In this document: piece by piece, positions 33,419 through 44,070 of the stretch
Position numbering within the stretch: the first letter of the stretch is position 1
Layout of the letters: every line of letters begins with the position of its first letter
DNA from: Sphagnum compactum
Taxonomy: Eukaryota; Bryophyta; Sphagnopsida; Sphagnales
Reading direction: 5' to 3'
NCBI GenBank assembly: GCA_965153455.1
Contig: OZ234493.1
Coordinates: 11,150,213-11,214,212, forward strand
DNA: 64,000 bases
Position numbers and translations under genes: made by a program
Notes under the pieces: generated by a model
Seen by the model: only the letters and a program-made list of their open reading frames with translations
What the model was told of the DNA's origin: nothing
Database searches by the model: none

Positions 33419-35525
33419 ATGGAGAACATTGTTGTGAGGTGGGCTCAGCTGATGATACAGCCGGCTCAATTGAAGATAGTTGCTGCCACAATAGCTGTTT
33501 TGATTTTTTTTCATCGTCTTTTCAAGCATTTTTTCCACCAGCACACAAAGTTGAAGAGACCACCGGGTCCATTCCCCTGGCCAGTGGTTGGAAACCTTCT
33601 GATGCTTGGCAAGCTTCCCCACCATGCTTTCTACAGCTTGTCGAAGAAGTATGGGGACATCATGGAGCTGAAGTTGGGATCTGTTCGCACAATTGTCGTC
33701 TCCTCACCAGAGATGGCAAAACAAGTGCTCAAGGTTCATGACTTGATATGTGCATCACGTCCTGAAACAATTGCAAGTAAGATCATATTTGAACAACGTG
33801 ATATTGGATGGGCACCTTATGGGGATCATTGGCGACACATGCGAAAGCTTAGCACGTTGGAGCTTTTGACTCTCAAAAGGCTCGAAGACTCTAGGAACAT
33901 CCGAGATGAGGAGTTTTCATGGTTGGTGCATGGGATCTTTGAACATTGTAAGGTAAATGTATTGTTTCACAAATTCAATTTTTGTTTTTTTTTTTCACTA
34001 CATTTCAAGTGTTGCATGAATATGATACCAAAGCTAGAGAGAGGATCCAAATTGATCAACATTATAATTGAAATAGTTGGATGCATCACCTTAAGTCTTA
34101 GTTTCAATCCTTCTTTTGGAACTAATATCTTCAAGTTTGGGCTTGACACTAGACTGATTGAATTCAAATGCATTCATGGAGTTTCAAAAATCTTATTAGG
34201 AGTTTGAACAATTTGCAGGAAGGAAACCCAGTGAACATGCGAACAAGCTTGTCTAGTACCTCCATGAATGTGATCTCACGCTTACTCTTCAAGAAAAGAT
34301 ATTTCAACACAATGCATAGTGATGAGGAATCTGAGGAGTTCAAGGATATTGTTATGAAGATCTTGAATATAAGTGGTGTCTTCAACATTAGTGATTATGT
34401 CCCATTCCTAAAGCCATTTGATCTCCAAGGTATTCAACTTGAATGCAACCAATTACTTTCGAGGGTACATCGATTTTTCAACAAAATTATACAAGAACAT
34501 CTAAACGAAAAAATGAAGGCAAATGAATCGAAAGACTTTGTAGATGTCATGCTCTCTCATCCTGGTGTAGATGGTGTTAAAGACAGGCTCGATGAGCTCA
34601 CAATCAAGGGAGTTGCCATGGTAAGTTGTTTTATGTTCTTATAACTCATCTATAGATTTCCCAAATTATTGGTTTTGAATTTGGTTAATGGTTGTGTTCA
34701 ATGATTTCAACAATTTGATTTGTGAGCTTCATTAATGAACACATCACTATGATCTTTGCATGATTTGTTTGCAGTAGGACTAGGTAATATTGCATGCATA
34801 ACAAGTTCTTTTTGCTTGAATTCAACAACCCACTAATGATGTTCATTGGCTAATTGTGCCACAATTGTGTGTAGGACATGTTTGTTGCAGGGACTGACAC
34901 AATTGCCACCACAGTGGAATGGGCCCTTGTGGAGCTCATAAGGCATCCAAATGTATTAAAAAAAGTTCAAGATGAATTGGATGATGTGGTTGGCCAAGAA
35001 CGGGTTGTAGATGAAAATGACATTCCTCAATTGAAATACCTACAAGCTGTATTGAAAGAAACATTTCGACTTCATCCTCCAGCTCCCCTAATGGTGCCAC
35101 ATGAAAGCAGAAAAGCTTTTGAAATAGGAGGTTACCACATACCTGCCAAAAGTCCCATTTATGTGAATGTATGGGCCGTTCATCGACATCCATCTGCTTA
35201 TGAAAATCCATTTGATTTCAATCCTGAAAGATTTGTTGAAAATTTGATTGATGTAAAAGGGATAGATTTCCAATTGTTACCATTTGGCTCTGGACGACGT
35301 ATGTGTCCAGGTTTGAATTATGGTCTCTTGATGGTGCAAATTCAATTGGCCAAGCTTCTTCATAGCTTCATGTGGACATTGCCAAAAGGACAGAATCCTC
35401 AAGATATTGATATGGGTGAGATATTTGGTGTCTCAATTCCCAAAAAAATTCCATTGCAAGTTGTGGCTAGTGTTAGGCTTCCCCTACACTTGTATGCATC
35501 TAAAAAACTTGATGCATTTATTTAA
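33419..35525 (+). CDS. cytochrome P450, CYP71 clan (A-type)
   Basis: A haem-thiolate mono-oxygenase, normally anchored in the ER and fed by cytochrome P450 reductase; substrate unknown. Exons are 33419-33952, 34219-34620 and 34875-35525, both introns phase 0 with GT-AG ends, giving 528 residues, normal length. It has an N-terminal membrane anchor (about residues 12-40), the proline hinge RPPGPFPWPVVGN (47-59), the I-helix AGTDT (317-321), ExxR as ETFR (374-377), PERF (429-432) and the haem loop FGSGRRMCPG (449-458) with Cys456 as ligand. Intron 2 falls just before the I-helix, where many CYP71-clan genes have one. The ATG at 33419 is the first that gives the anchor; the open frame extends three codons upstream without ATG. 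No stop or frameshift is seen, so it should be functional. I cannot assign a CYP family number. Confidence 0.93.
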
Positions 35526-36218
35526 ATTTACAGTTGTTGGGCCACAAGATTAGTTTTACTACACTGCAATTGAACTCACCCTAAGAGTAAGGTTAGCCAT
35601 TTCCTTCTAATTAGAATTCAAACTCCATAACTGCTGAGTTGTTGATGATACCATTTGTAGCATGACCTGATATACAATATTTTCTATTTTTTTTGCATTT
35701 TTTGTTAGAATTACTTTGGGATACCTTTTTATTTAGATAAGTAGCGAGACGCATAGATTTATCAAACATGGTATGAAGTCCATGCAAACTGTGTGAGCAA
35801 TAGATGTTGGAGTATGGGTGGAATATTTTGAAAGCTGATGTAGGCAAACATGACATTCCATTCCATGCAACACATTTAAATGATCACTTTCAGAACCAAT
35901 TATTTTTATTATCTTTATTTTCATATGTGATGGCAATGGCAAACAATGATTGCATGGGAATTGGGGGGCGGGGGGGGTGTTGCAACACACATGCCCATGA
36001 TTTCATAGTCATCACACATGCCTTCCCAACACATATTTCAAATAGCTCTATTTTTTGCATTTTAGTACAACAATTAAGGCCAATTTTAAAATCTGCATTA
36101 TTAGATATTTCCAACCTTTCCTTTGGCCCAAATAAATCATTCATTTGATAAAGGCTTTCAAATGGGTCTCCGTTCATATCCTCAATAGCCCGTACAATCT
36201 GCCACCTAAAAAATGGAG
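35526..36218. other. P450 3' flank, no gene recognised
   Basis: Probably 3' untranslated sequence at first, then AT-rich DNA with a G-run (about 35967-35978). Small frames on both strands show no motif. Confidence 0.4.
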
Positions 36219-36500
36219 TCATGATGCCAAAAAGTACTTCAAGAAAAATGACCCGGGAGAGGCTTTGTTGATGGAAATATTCCCCAAGCTTGAAATGATT
36301 GTATCTATTCAGGTGCAAACCCCTCATGATTAGCATTGACACCATCATGTTGGGACTAGAATCATAACTCAAAACTCCCTATTTGAAATTGACCACAAAC
36401 TGATTACCATTGCATGTTAGAAAGACCATGTGGTCATGACGTCATGACATGAAAAACATGCACATCTAACATTTGCGTGTAAGCTACTATAAGCATAAAA
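36219..36500 (-). pseudogene. duplicated fragment of the ICME-like gene containing exon 9
   Basis: This matches 38598-38870, a segment of the ICME-like gene with exon 9 and flanking intron, in the same orientation; I estimate 85-90% identity by eye. The exon copy still reads [18 protein letters not shown] before its GT donor, but no other exon lies nearby. It sits about 1.1 kb beyond the 3' end of the esterase gene, so it could in principle be spliced into read-through transcripts. Most likely an inert segmental duplicate. Confidence 0.8.
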
Positions 36501-36582
36501 GTATTCAAATACTTTCACACCCAATTTCAAGACATAAAAACTCCAAGTAGTTTGAAATTGAGTGTGAAGGCATTTGAATACT
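36500..36582. repeat. short inverted repeat, arms about 33 bp
   Basis: AGTATTCAAATACTTTCACA with CCCAATTTCAAG pairs with TTTGAAATTGAGTGTGAAGG followed by CATTTGAATACT, leaving a loop of about 16 bases. Only a few mismatches break the stem. It adjoins the duplicated esterase exon. A MITE remnant or a young small-RNA precursor would both look like this. Confidence 0.7.
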
Positions 36583-37562
36583 CTTATAATACAAATTTCA
36601 ACAAACATGCCCAAATTGCGAAGGTCCAAACCCCATGCTTAGAATCAAAAAAACTGTTCTCTAATGGGCTTCAACTTCATTGGCTCCAAGACCAAAAGAG
36701 AATCTAGCCCAGGCTAATGGAATATTCCTTGAGGCACACTAGTATATGTTATGGACACATATTTTGGTGCACTATTTTAAGAAAATATTCTCTGTACATG
36801 TTGAAAGATGATTCACCATACAACATTAATCAACTTTGCATCCTTGAATTTGTATATTAGTGGGAAAGGTTGCTTCACATTGACATCTAGCATGTTTCAT
36901 TTGAATGGAGATTGTCAATTTGATGTTTGGGAGGATGTAATTGTCACAATGTTTGATTCAAAACTTTATGCAAATATTCAAAACATGTGCTTGTTCCTCT
37001 ATTGCACATAATGACCATCGCCTAATCAAACATGCTAAATTCAAGAAGAATCATTGATTACATGATGAAGGTCATTGTCTGCATGAGCATATGCATTACT
37101 ATGTTTGAATATAGTGACACAGCAGGTGGGGATTTCATTGAGTTCTTTTCAAAGCATGAGGAGATGACTGGAAGGAAATCAATCATCAAAACCAAACCTC
37201 AGTTGACATTTTAATAAAGATGGAATCTGCCATTGGTAATATGCAGGTGAATTGTTTCTCCTCAATAACATGGGTCACTCCTTCACCTCTTTCAGGTTTA
37301 CAGCAGCAACACCTACAACAGACCCAAGATGCAATAGTGAGTAAACTTCTACATACCAAAAACATGCCCTGTCACTTTACTACAATCACATAGTAATGGA
37401 GGTTTGTCAGTCGTTGCATAATGCACAAGGATCATGTATAACATGTAACTCCCTTACAATTTAGTCATAATTTTTACATGGCAGGCACACCCTGCCAATC
37501 CTTGTGCACAAATATTTAACTCACTGAGAAATGCCCACCTTGTGAATGTTGGAATCTGCTGT

Positions 37563-40500
37563 TCAGAATGGACTGACTTTACGGGCAAGTTGCAAAAGAA
37601 TTTCAGGCACAAGACGTCGGCGCATCATTGCTGTGGCATCTTCAGCTTTTGATTCTTCGTCATCAGCATGTACAATTGAAAGAATGTCGGCTAACAACTT
37701 ATCCTCACCACCACGCATGGGATCCTAAGATGTCAAAGAAAAATTATCTGTCATATGTTAAGACTGTGCTATCTGGCCATAGAGTATTCCAAGGACAGGA
37801 TCTGAGTCCACTGGGCAGGCCATGATCTTCATGAGAAGAGAATTAGGTTGATATGCGCTACTTATCATGGCCATCATGAAAAGGAAATAACCACACTAAG
37901 AGGTTAGGGAGGCCTGGTAAGAATGGTAATTGTGTTCCCTTGTTGTGAACAATAGGCTCTTAAGCCCTCTTCACACAATCTGAAAGGATTGGGTGCTCTA
38001 AAGCTCATCATCAGGTGAGCAACAAGAGACTGGGGAATCAACTTGTACCCTCTACACAAGGGAAACTATTTTCACACCAACAACAGAGACACCAATTTCA
38101 TAAGGAGGGTTTGGAAGAAAACCTGCAAGAACAAGTCTGTGTGTGTTTTGTCTGGGTACAAAACTGTTGTCACTTTTGCACCAACTGACCGTAATGCTTC
38201 TCCAAAAGTGACACTGCAACATACAATTTCACAAACTGTAAAGGAACTAACACAAGAACATCTCATTTTAAGACCATCCTTGAAGAATACAATGCAGTAA
38301 GAAGTATGTTCCAGTTACAGTACCTGGCCTCGTAAGGAATGGAGTAATCAGCTGTTCCGTGGAATAGTGTAATTGGTGGTAGTAAAGGAACTGCTTGGCG
38401 AAATGAAGGATCCATCACCATTATCTCTGGTGAGAAGAGTGGCAATGATTCCTCCCCCTCCATCACACTGCCAAACTCCGAAGAAGAATTTCGTTTATTT
38501 GCTCATAGACAGAAGAGAATGTTGAACAAAGCTTGTAAACCTTTTGTCTTCGGATCACTTGGTGTATGCTATTATATGCAACAAGGCTTAGTTTAGTTGT
38601 CACAATGCCAAAAAGTACCTCAAGAAAAATGACCGTGAGAGGCCTCGTTGATGGAAATATTCCCCAAGCTTGACAAGATTGTATCTGTTCAAGCACAAAC
38701 CCTTCATGATTAGCATCAACACCTTCCTGCTGGGACTGGAATCATACCTCAAAACTCCCTATTTGAAATTGAGCACCAACTGATTACCACTGCATGTTAG
38801 AAAGACCATGTAGTCATGACATGACAAACATGCACATCTAGCATCTGGTTGTAAGTTACTAAAAGCATTTGCTACATTTATTCTGAAACATGTCATCTAA
38901 GAATTCAAAGATCAACTAATAACAAGTGCTTTCATAAAGTTCAACGTTTTTATTCGGAGTTATACTATGAGATAATACTTTTGATCATAGAGTTAGGTGG
39001 CACATGTACATAGGGGGTTCACAACTCAGACTTTGGACATAACAAAATCCTTTCAGGGGTGGACAAGTTTTACCAGGCTGTAAGTTCTTCCATAGGTCAC
39101 TAGGTTTGGACAATTAGGATGATGCTTCACCCAATACAAGGGCACCAGCATGTCCCAAGTGGGTTTGGAACCTGCAATCTCTTGCAAAATGGTCATGAGC
39201 CCTGCAACTAAGCAACTCATGGCATGTGGCACAAATTGCAAAGGGCAGCCTCTATTCTCAAATGTTTCTTGCAGTCATGTTGAACTTGCTGCTTTGTTAA
39301 GGATCCATTTCCCATAATAAGTGAGTTCATTCACCACCTCAGGATTCTCTAAGACACTAATTTCTGTAAGTACAGAGAATTTCTCAACACTTACAATTCA
39401 AGTCAACCTAGACACAATTGAGAGAGTCCAGGTGTAAGCTAATATCAAGCATCAACCACTGTACTGAGTTTCTGTCACAACACCAGCAGTGATGGGAAAC
39501 CTCACCCATGATGCTAGGTGGCTCAAATAAACTTAGAATGGAAAGAGAAGAACAAAGAAAAAATAGGAAGGAAAAAAAAAACAAACAAACAAAAAAAGGC
39601 AACACTGGAAAAACCCAAAAAATAAAAGAGGAAGAAAACAGAGAAAAGGAAAACAGAGAGCATTGAGAGCAAAAACATTTGAGGATAAAATGTTAACTTA
39701 AAGTTTGAACTCCACAGTTAACAAGTAGGATGTGACTTGCTTACCCTCCAGAAATAGCTAAATAACCTCTCAATTGTGAGCTCCTCCAGACAATATTTGT
39801 AGGGTCATCAAAGTATTCTTTTTTGGCTTGCATTATCAAGGAACAAGCAGCGAGATGTGCCCCAGCCGATTGGCCTGCTAAAAATATCCTGCTTGCATTC
39901 AACACATTCCTTCTTATTAAACGAAAGATGTGTGCACAGCAAGTCATCTAAAAGTTAAAACTCCAGGCTCAAGAAGCATATGCATCATAGATTGTGTGCA
40001 CTATGTGCAGGATCTACTATGGCCCAACAACAAAAAGTGTGATTTGTGTTACAGACTAACCTGTCTGCATCACCACCATAGCTCCCAATATTTTGAATCA
40101 CATACCCTATTCCTGTTGTGACATCTGATACCATGTTGCTAATACAGCCTTGTGGGAAATTTCTGCAGGTTCACAACTTTGAACATTCTTCAATCCAGAA
40201 CCTACCACTCATCTGATAAAATATTGCTAGTACAGCCCTTGTGGAAAATTCATCCATTAAGTGCTTACTATCTCTGGTGGGGGCACTCTTGGGGGTTAGT
40301 TTTCGAGAATTTCTTTCTTCTCCCTAGTTTCCTGGTTGCATTGAAGTCCAGGTTAACCTTATACAACATATGTAATATGGTCTTGCAGCAGAACCCTAGG
40401 GATCTTCCAACTACTGGAGAGGATAAATTAAAAGAGGTATTTTCTCCAACCCTATCAAAATGAAATGGGGTTTCTGCAAAAATTATGTCATCACATAACA

Positions 40501-42430
40501 TAATGTGCAGGTGAAGGAACAGCACCTATAATCGATGCACACAACAATAATGTCTCGTTCAACAAGCTGTTGGCCTAGTAAAGTGCCCCAGGCCTTGTAC
40601 CTGTTAAACCCACCTTTCATCTCAAAATTGTGCACAGGAAAAATAGATTTTGAAAGTGGAACCTGAACAAATGTCAAGCTCAGACGGGCAGGCATTGAGG
40701 GGGGGACCATACATACCCAATGATCCAAGCACCACCTGTCACAAAAATCACCACAGGCTTTGGTTTATCTCTATCTGGTGGCAGATATAGGTCCAATCTG
40801 TCCAACATAGACCAATCATGCCCCAATTAAGTTGTCCTTACCAACCTGAGTTGGCATGCTTAATTTCAAGAACATGCAGACATAATTCCACACATTACAA
40901 CATATAAGGGAAAAAAGAAAGACATTCAACGATGTGGATCCAATTATCTTCTTGTTCACAACAGATTTGCAGGCTGTACCTGTTTCGGGGTTCGTCCCCA
41001 TACATGATGCTACGGTGGACACACTTGGAGAAATAGTAAAAAAAGCCCACTGCAAGAAAACTCCAAAAGACACCTTTCAATCTTTCCATTTACCAGAGAT
41101 CCTTCCACAAAGTGGCCACTAGAGGCAGTCAGTGAAAGTTGTGCGTTTGATGAAGGAAGGATGTATGGGCACTCTGTTTGGCAGGGTTCACATACCCTGC
41201 CTACTAGAGCTGAGCATTAAGTTACTAACTGGATTTATTAGTATGAGCATTTTATACTCTGGTGGAGGTTAGAGTGAATTGACATATTCTCACCTTGAAT
41301 GAAACCAGGCATAAGGAAAATTCCGTAGAGTCCCAAACGAATGATATTGATAATCCATCGGATTCCAATCCTATCACAGAACAAAGGTATTAGTAAGATG
41401 TGAATTGTTATACTGTCATGTTTTCAGAAACACAATGAGCTTTGTTATAATTGGACTAAAAGTCATAACTGGACTAAGAGTCCAAGCAGCAGTGCACATA
41501 AAAGTAGATGGGAAAGTGGGCACACCCAAGCCTTCGAAGAAGAGTTAGGGTTAGTCGAGAGATCAAGTGGGTTTCAGTAGTCTCATGGTCCACATTGTTG
41601 TGAAATCCCCTGAACCAACTCTGTTGGTATGGACCATGCAATTGATGATTCTCTGACCCAAGAGGAGGATGCTTGTGCTGTGACACAGTGGGGACAGAAC
41701 CAATTAATGAATGGTTTCTCCTTTGGTTGGTATGCAAGCTCATACAAACAAATGGAAAAAAAGAAGAGGCTTAAATCAGTTGATCACATACGTGGCGAGA
41801 ATGTCTTCTTCCCTCATGCAAAATATTAGTTTGCAAAGGTGGAATAATACTCCTGCTTGAGCAGTTCCCAGATTCTCCAGAAGATAATCCTGGTCTCCTT
41901 CCATCCACTGATAGTTTCTCTTCATCAACTGTAGTGTCCCTTTTGATTCCAGAGCTCCCATAGCTTAACTTTGTGTAGGAGCAGCATGCAAAACCAAGTT
42001 TGAGGCCTTCTGAGTTGAAACCAACATCAAGTACATGTGCTGGCAAGACTGTGTTTTTGTGCAGATCATCTGTTGTGAGAATCAAACTTGCTCCTTTCAA
42101 AAGGCTGAATTTTTGGACACCAGGACTTCTCCTGCTGCAAGCAGTACCATGTTGCTTCAACTTGTCTTTGAATGCAATCCTAACCTGGTGCAGTCTTGTT
42201 GCTTGGTGAAAGAGTTGTGTCTCATTCTGATTATTTGACTGAGTGTAACAATCTTCAGGGATTTGTCTCCAACCAGTGAGAGCTGTGGCTCGGAATCCAA
42301 AATGCTCTCTGCTGTGATGGTGTTTGGCTAGGTGAGATCCCAAGCAATCTGTAACACTGATCATGGAGACTCCACATCGGCTCCAACCTTTGCTGCAAAA
42401 ACATAAGTACTCCCTGGTCAGACATTCCAT
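37563..42430 (-). CDS. ICME: isoprenylcysteine alpha-carbonyl methylesterase-like (ICME family), 12 exons
   Basis: Plant ICME enzymes remove the methyl ester from prenylated C-terminal cysteines, opposing ICMT, at ER/Golgi membranes. Exons (minus): 42430-41792, 41677-41526, 41370-41294, 41049-40980, 40797-40717, 40600-40526, 40162-40061, 39888-39745, 38684-38619, 38467-38324, 38213-38123, 37724-37563; 1,803 bases, 600 residues. Conserved pieces: membrane segment [20 protein letters not shown], oxyanion motif TGGAW (333-337), nucleophile GQSAG (Ser406), Asp509 in HGTADYSIP and His541 in KTHTD, ending [19 protein letters not shown]. Junctions all have GT-AG ends and matching phase. The N-terminal 213 residues are not like angiosperm ICMEs. 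The start is uncertain: an acceptor-like TTTTTGCAG lies at 42401-42393, and ATG at 42364 is an alternative. Exon 8 and the exon 1 boundaries are the least certain. Orthologue versus ICME-LIKE paralogue is not resolved. Confidence 0.88.
38598..38870 (-). repeat. source copy of the duplicated exon 9 segment
   Basis: Contains exon 9 ([20 protein letters not shown]) with flanking intron. Its relative at 36219-36500 lies about 2.4 kb downstream in the same orientation. The shared block ends within introns on both sides. Confidence 0.8.
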
Positions 42431-42544
42431 TAAAACACTAGTTTACATGGCAAAAGATACAGCAGAACTACACTTTAACAAATGACAAGGCTGCATTCAC
42501 TTGAGTTCCACATACATTCTGTAGAAAGAAAGACACTAACCCAA

Positions 42545-42561
42545 GGGTTTAGGGTTTAGGG
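42545..42561 (-). promoter_or_regulatory. telo-box-like motif upstream of the ICME-like gene
   Basis: GGGTTTAGGGTTTAGGG on the plus strand reads CCCTAAACCCTAAACCC in the gene's direction, about 115 bases before the 42430 ATG. Such AAACCCTA motifs are common near starts of plant housekeeping genes. It could instead be in a 5' leader intron. Confidence 0.45.
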
Positions 42562-42920
42562 CACAGTAAAGAACCAATACAGCAGAGAGGTAGTGTGTGA
42601 TGTGATCCCATTCTCCATTACATGTAGAAAAAAATCTGCTTTGTTTTTCTTGATCATGTAAAGTTCAACAATAGCAAAGAGTTGTGAAGCTACTTCTGAC
42701 ATAGAATGCTGTATAAAATCTGAAATAGAAATTACTAAATGATGCTGTCCATCTGCGAAGTGTTTCTAAAGTGGCCTGGACCTTCAATGTCGATGTATCT
42801 GCTGAAATCACTGCATACAAAGTTGAAAGGAATCTGTAAGTGCACACCATATTGTTGAATGCAATCCAAGAAAACTCATGAATTCTCATGAGCTTTCCAT
42901 AGAACTAACAGACACTCAGA

Positions 42921-43500
42921 TGACAGCAAACCGAAACATCTATGGCACATCACTCTTCAATACTCAAGAGCAGCATATCAAGCTTGCTCGATCGATTTTG
43001 AGCTATTTTGCCATATTGAACAAGGTTTTTTTCCATTGCAAAATTCCAGCAATAAGAGTTTTCTCTGAACTACAAAACAAACAGTCTTGTGATTTGCCTG
43101 ACTTGCCGCACACAAGGTTCAATCAGTCCAAATGCAACAGCAAAGAAACAAAACCAAAATCACAACAATTGCAACAATCAAACCACAAAGTTACAGAAAC
43201 ACGGCTGCAACGACATGACAGCAAACAGAAACATTGATATCACATGACTCTTCAATGCTCAAGAACGGCTTGTTAGATCAATTAGAAGCTATTTTTCTGA
43301 ATTGAACGAGATTTTTTCTGTTGCAAAAGTCCAGAGACAAGAGAATTCTCTGAACTGTAAAACAAACAGATTTGCCTGACTTCCCGCAAACAAGGTTCAA
43401 TCAGTCCAAACGCAGCAGAAAGAAAGAAAAAAAAACCCACGACAATTGCAACAATAATCAAATCAGAGTCTTGCAAAAACACAGCAGCAACTACACCATA
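42921..43500. repeat. imperfect tandem duplication, 295 bp unit, 5' of the ICME-like gene
   Basis: TGACAGCAAAC starts both units at 42921 and 43216. Shared blocks include AAGGTTCAATCAGTCCAAA, CTGAACTACAAAACAAACAG (a G replaces one base in copy 2) and CAATTGCAACAAT. Both lie in the presumed leader or promoter region of the ICME-like gene. Confidence 0.75.
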
Positions 43501-43898
43501 CCTCCATCAGATGCTCTCGATCTTAGTCTCCTCTTCCCTCCTGCTTCACACCGAGTCAGACCTTCCTGCAACAAAACTCTACACTCCGATCAATAATCCT
43601 TCTCGTAAAAAAGCGCTGCAGAAAGTCTTGAAACAGTCCTGTGAAGCGCTTTTCTCCCTTTCAGATGATCAGATTAGCGTACACACTAATCATGTTTAAG
43701 CTGATCAATTCACGCTAACCTGAATTAACGATCTTACTAATCACTGTTTAACTGAACATTACTCTTGAACAGACGGGCGTGCGTCGTCGGGCCACCCGAG
43801 AGTTGGCCTCACTGAACCCAGAGGAAAAGCGGGTCGACCACACGGCAAATCCAAATTCTCACACGTTTCGTGCAGCCCGGTTTCTTTTGAAAAGGATC

Positions 43899-43938
43899 AA
43901 AACCCTAACCCTAATTCTGAAACCCTAGCCCTAACCCT
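43899..43938 (+). promoter_or_regulatory. telo-box cluster upstream of the FAD monooxygenase gene
   Basis: Several AACCCTAA/AACCCTAG units (AAAACCCTAACCCTAATTCT, then AAACCCTAGCCCTAACCC) lie 130-170 bases before the ATG at 44071. They look like plant telo-boxes that mark promoters or leaders of housekeeping genes, rather than a telomere relic, because units are few and imperfect. Confidence 0.55.
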
Positions 43939-44070
43939 CCTCTTCCTGTACTTTGCATTTGGAAAAGCTTTCATGTTGTCCATTGTGTCGATCATGTCTG
44001 TTTGCTGGGCAGATAGAACCGAACCCAGGCCGACGTTTCGACAAGGATATGATCTCTTGGCAGCAGCGAA

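Noticed and set aside
40440-40490. Candidate ICME exon beginning after TTTTTGCAG
   Set aside because: It gives RNPISF and then a stop, whereas the exon at 40162-40061 gives the conserved RNFPQG … YGGDADR in phase.
43899-43938. Interstitial telomere relic
   Set aside because: Only a few imperfect AACCCTA units, positioned just before a gene start; a promoter telo-box fits better.
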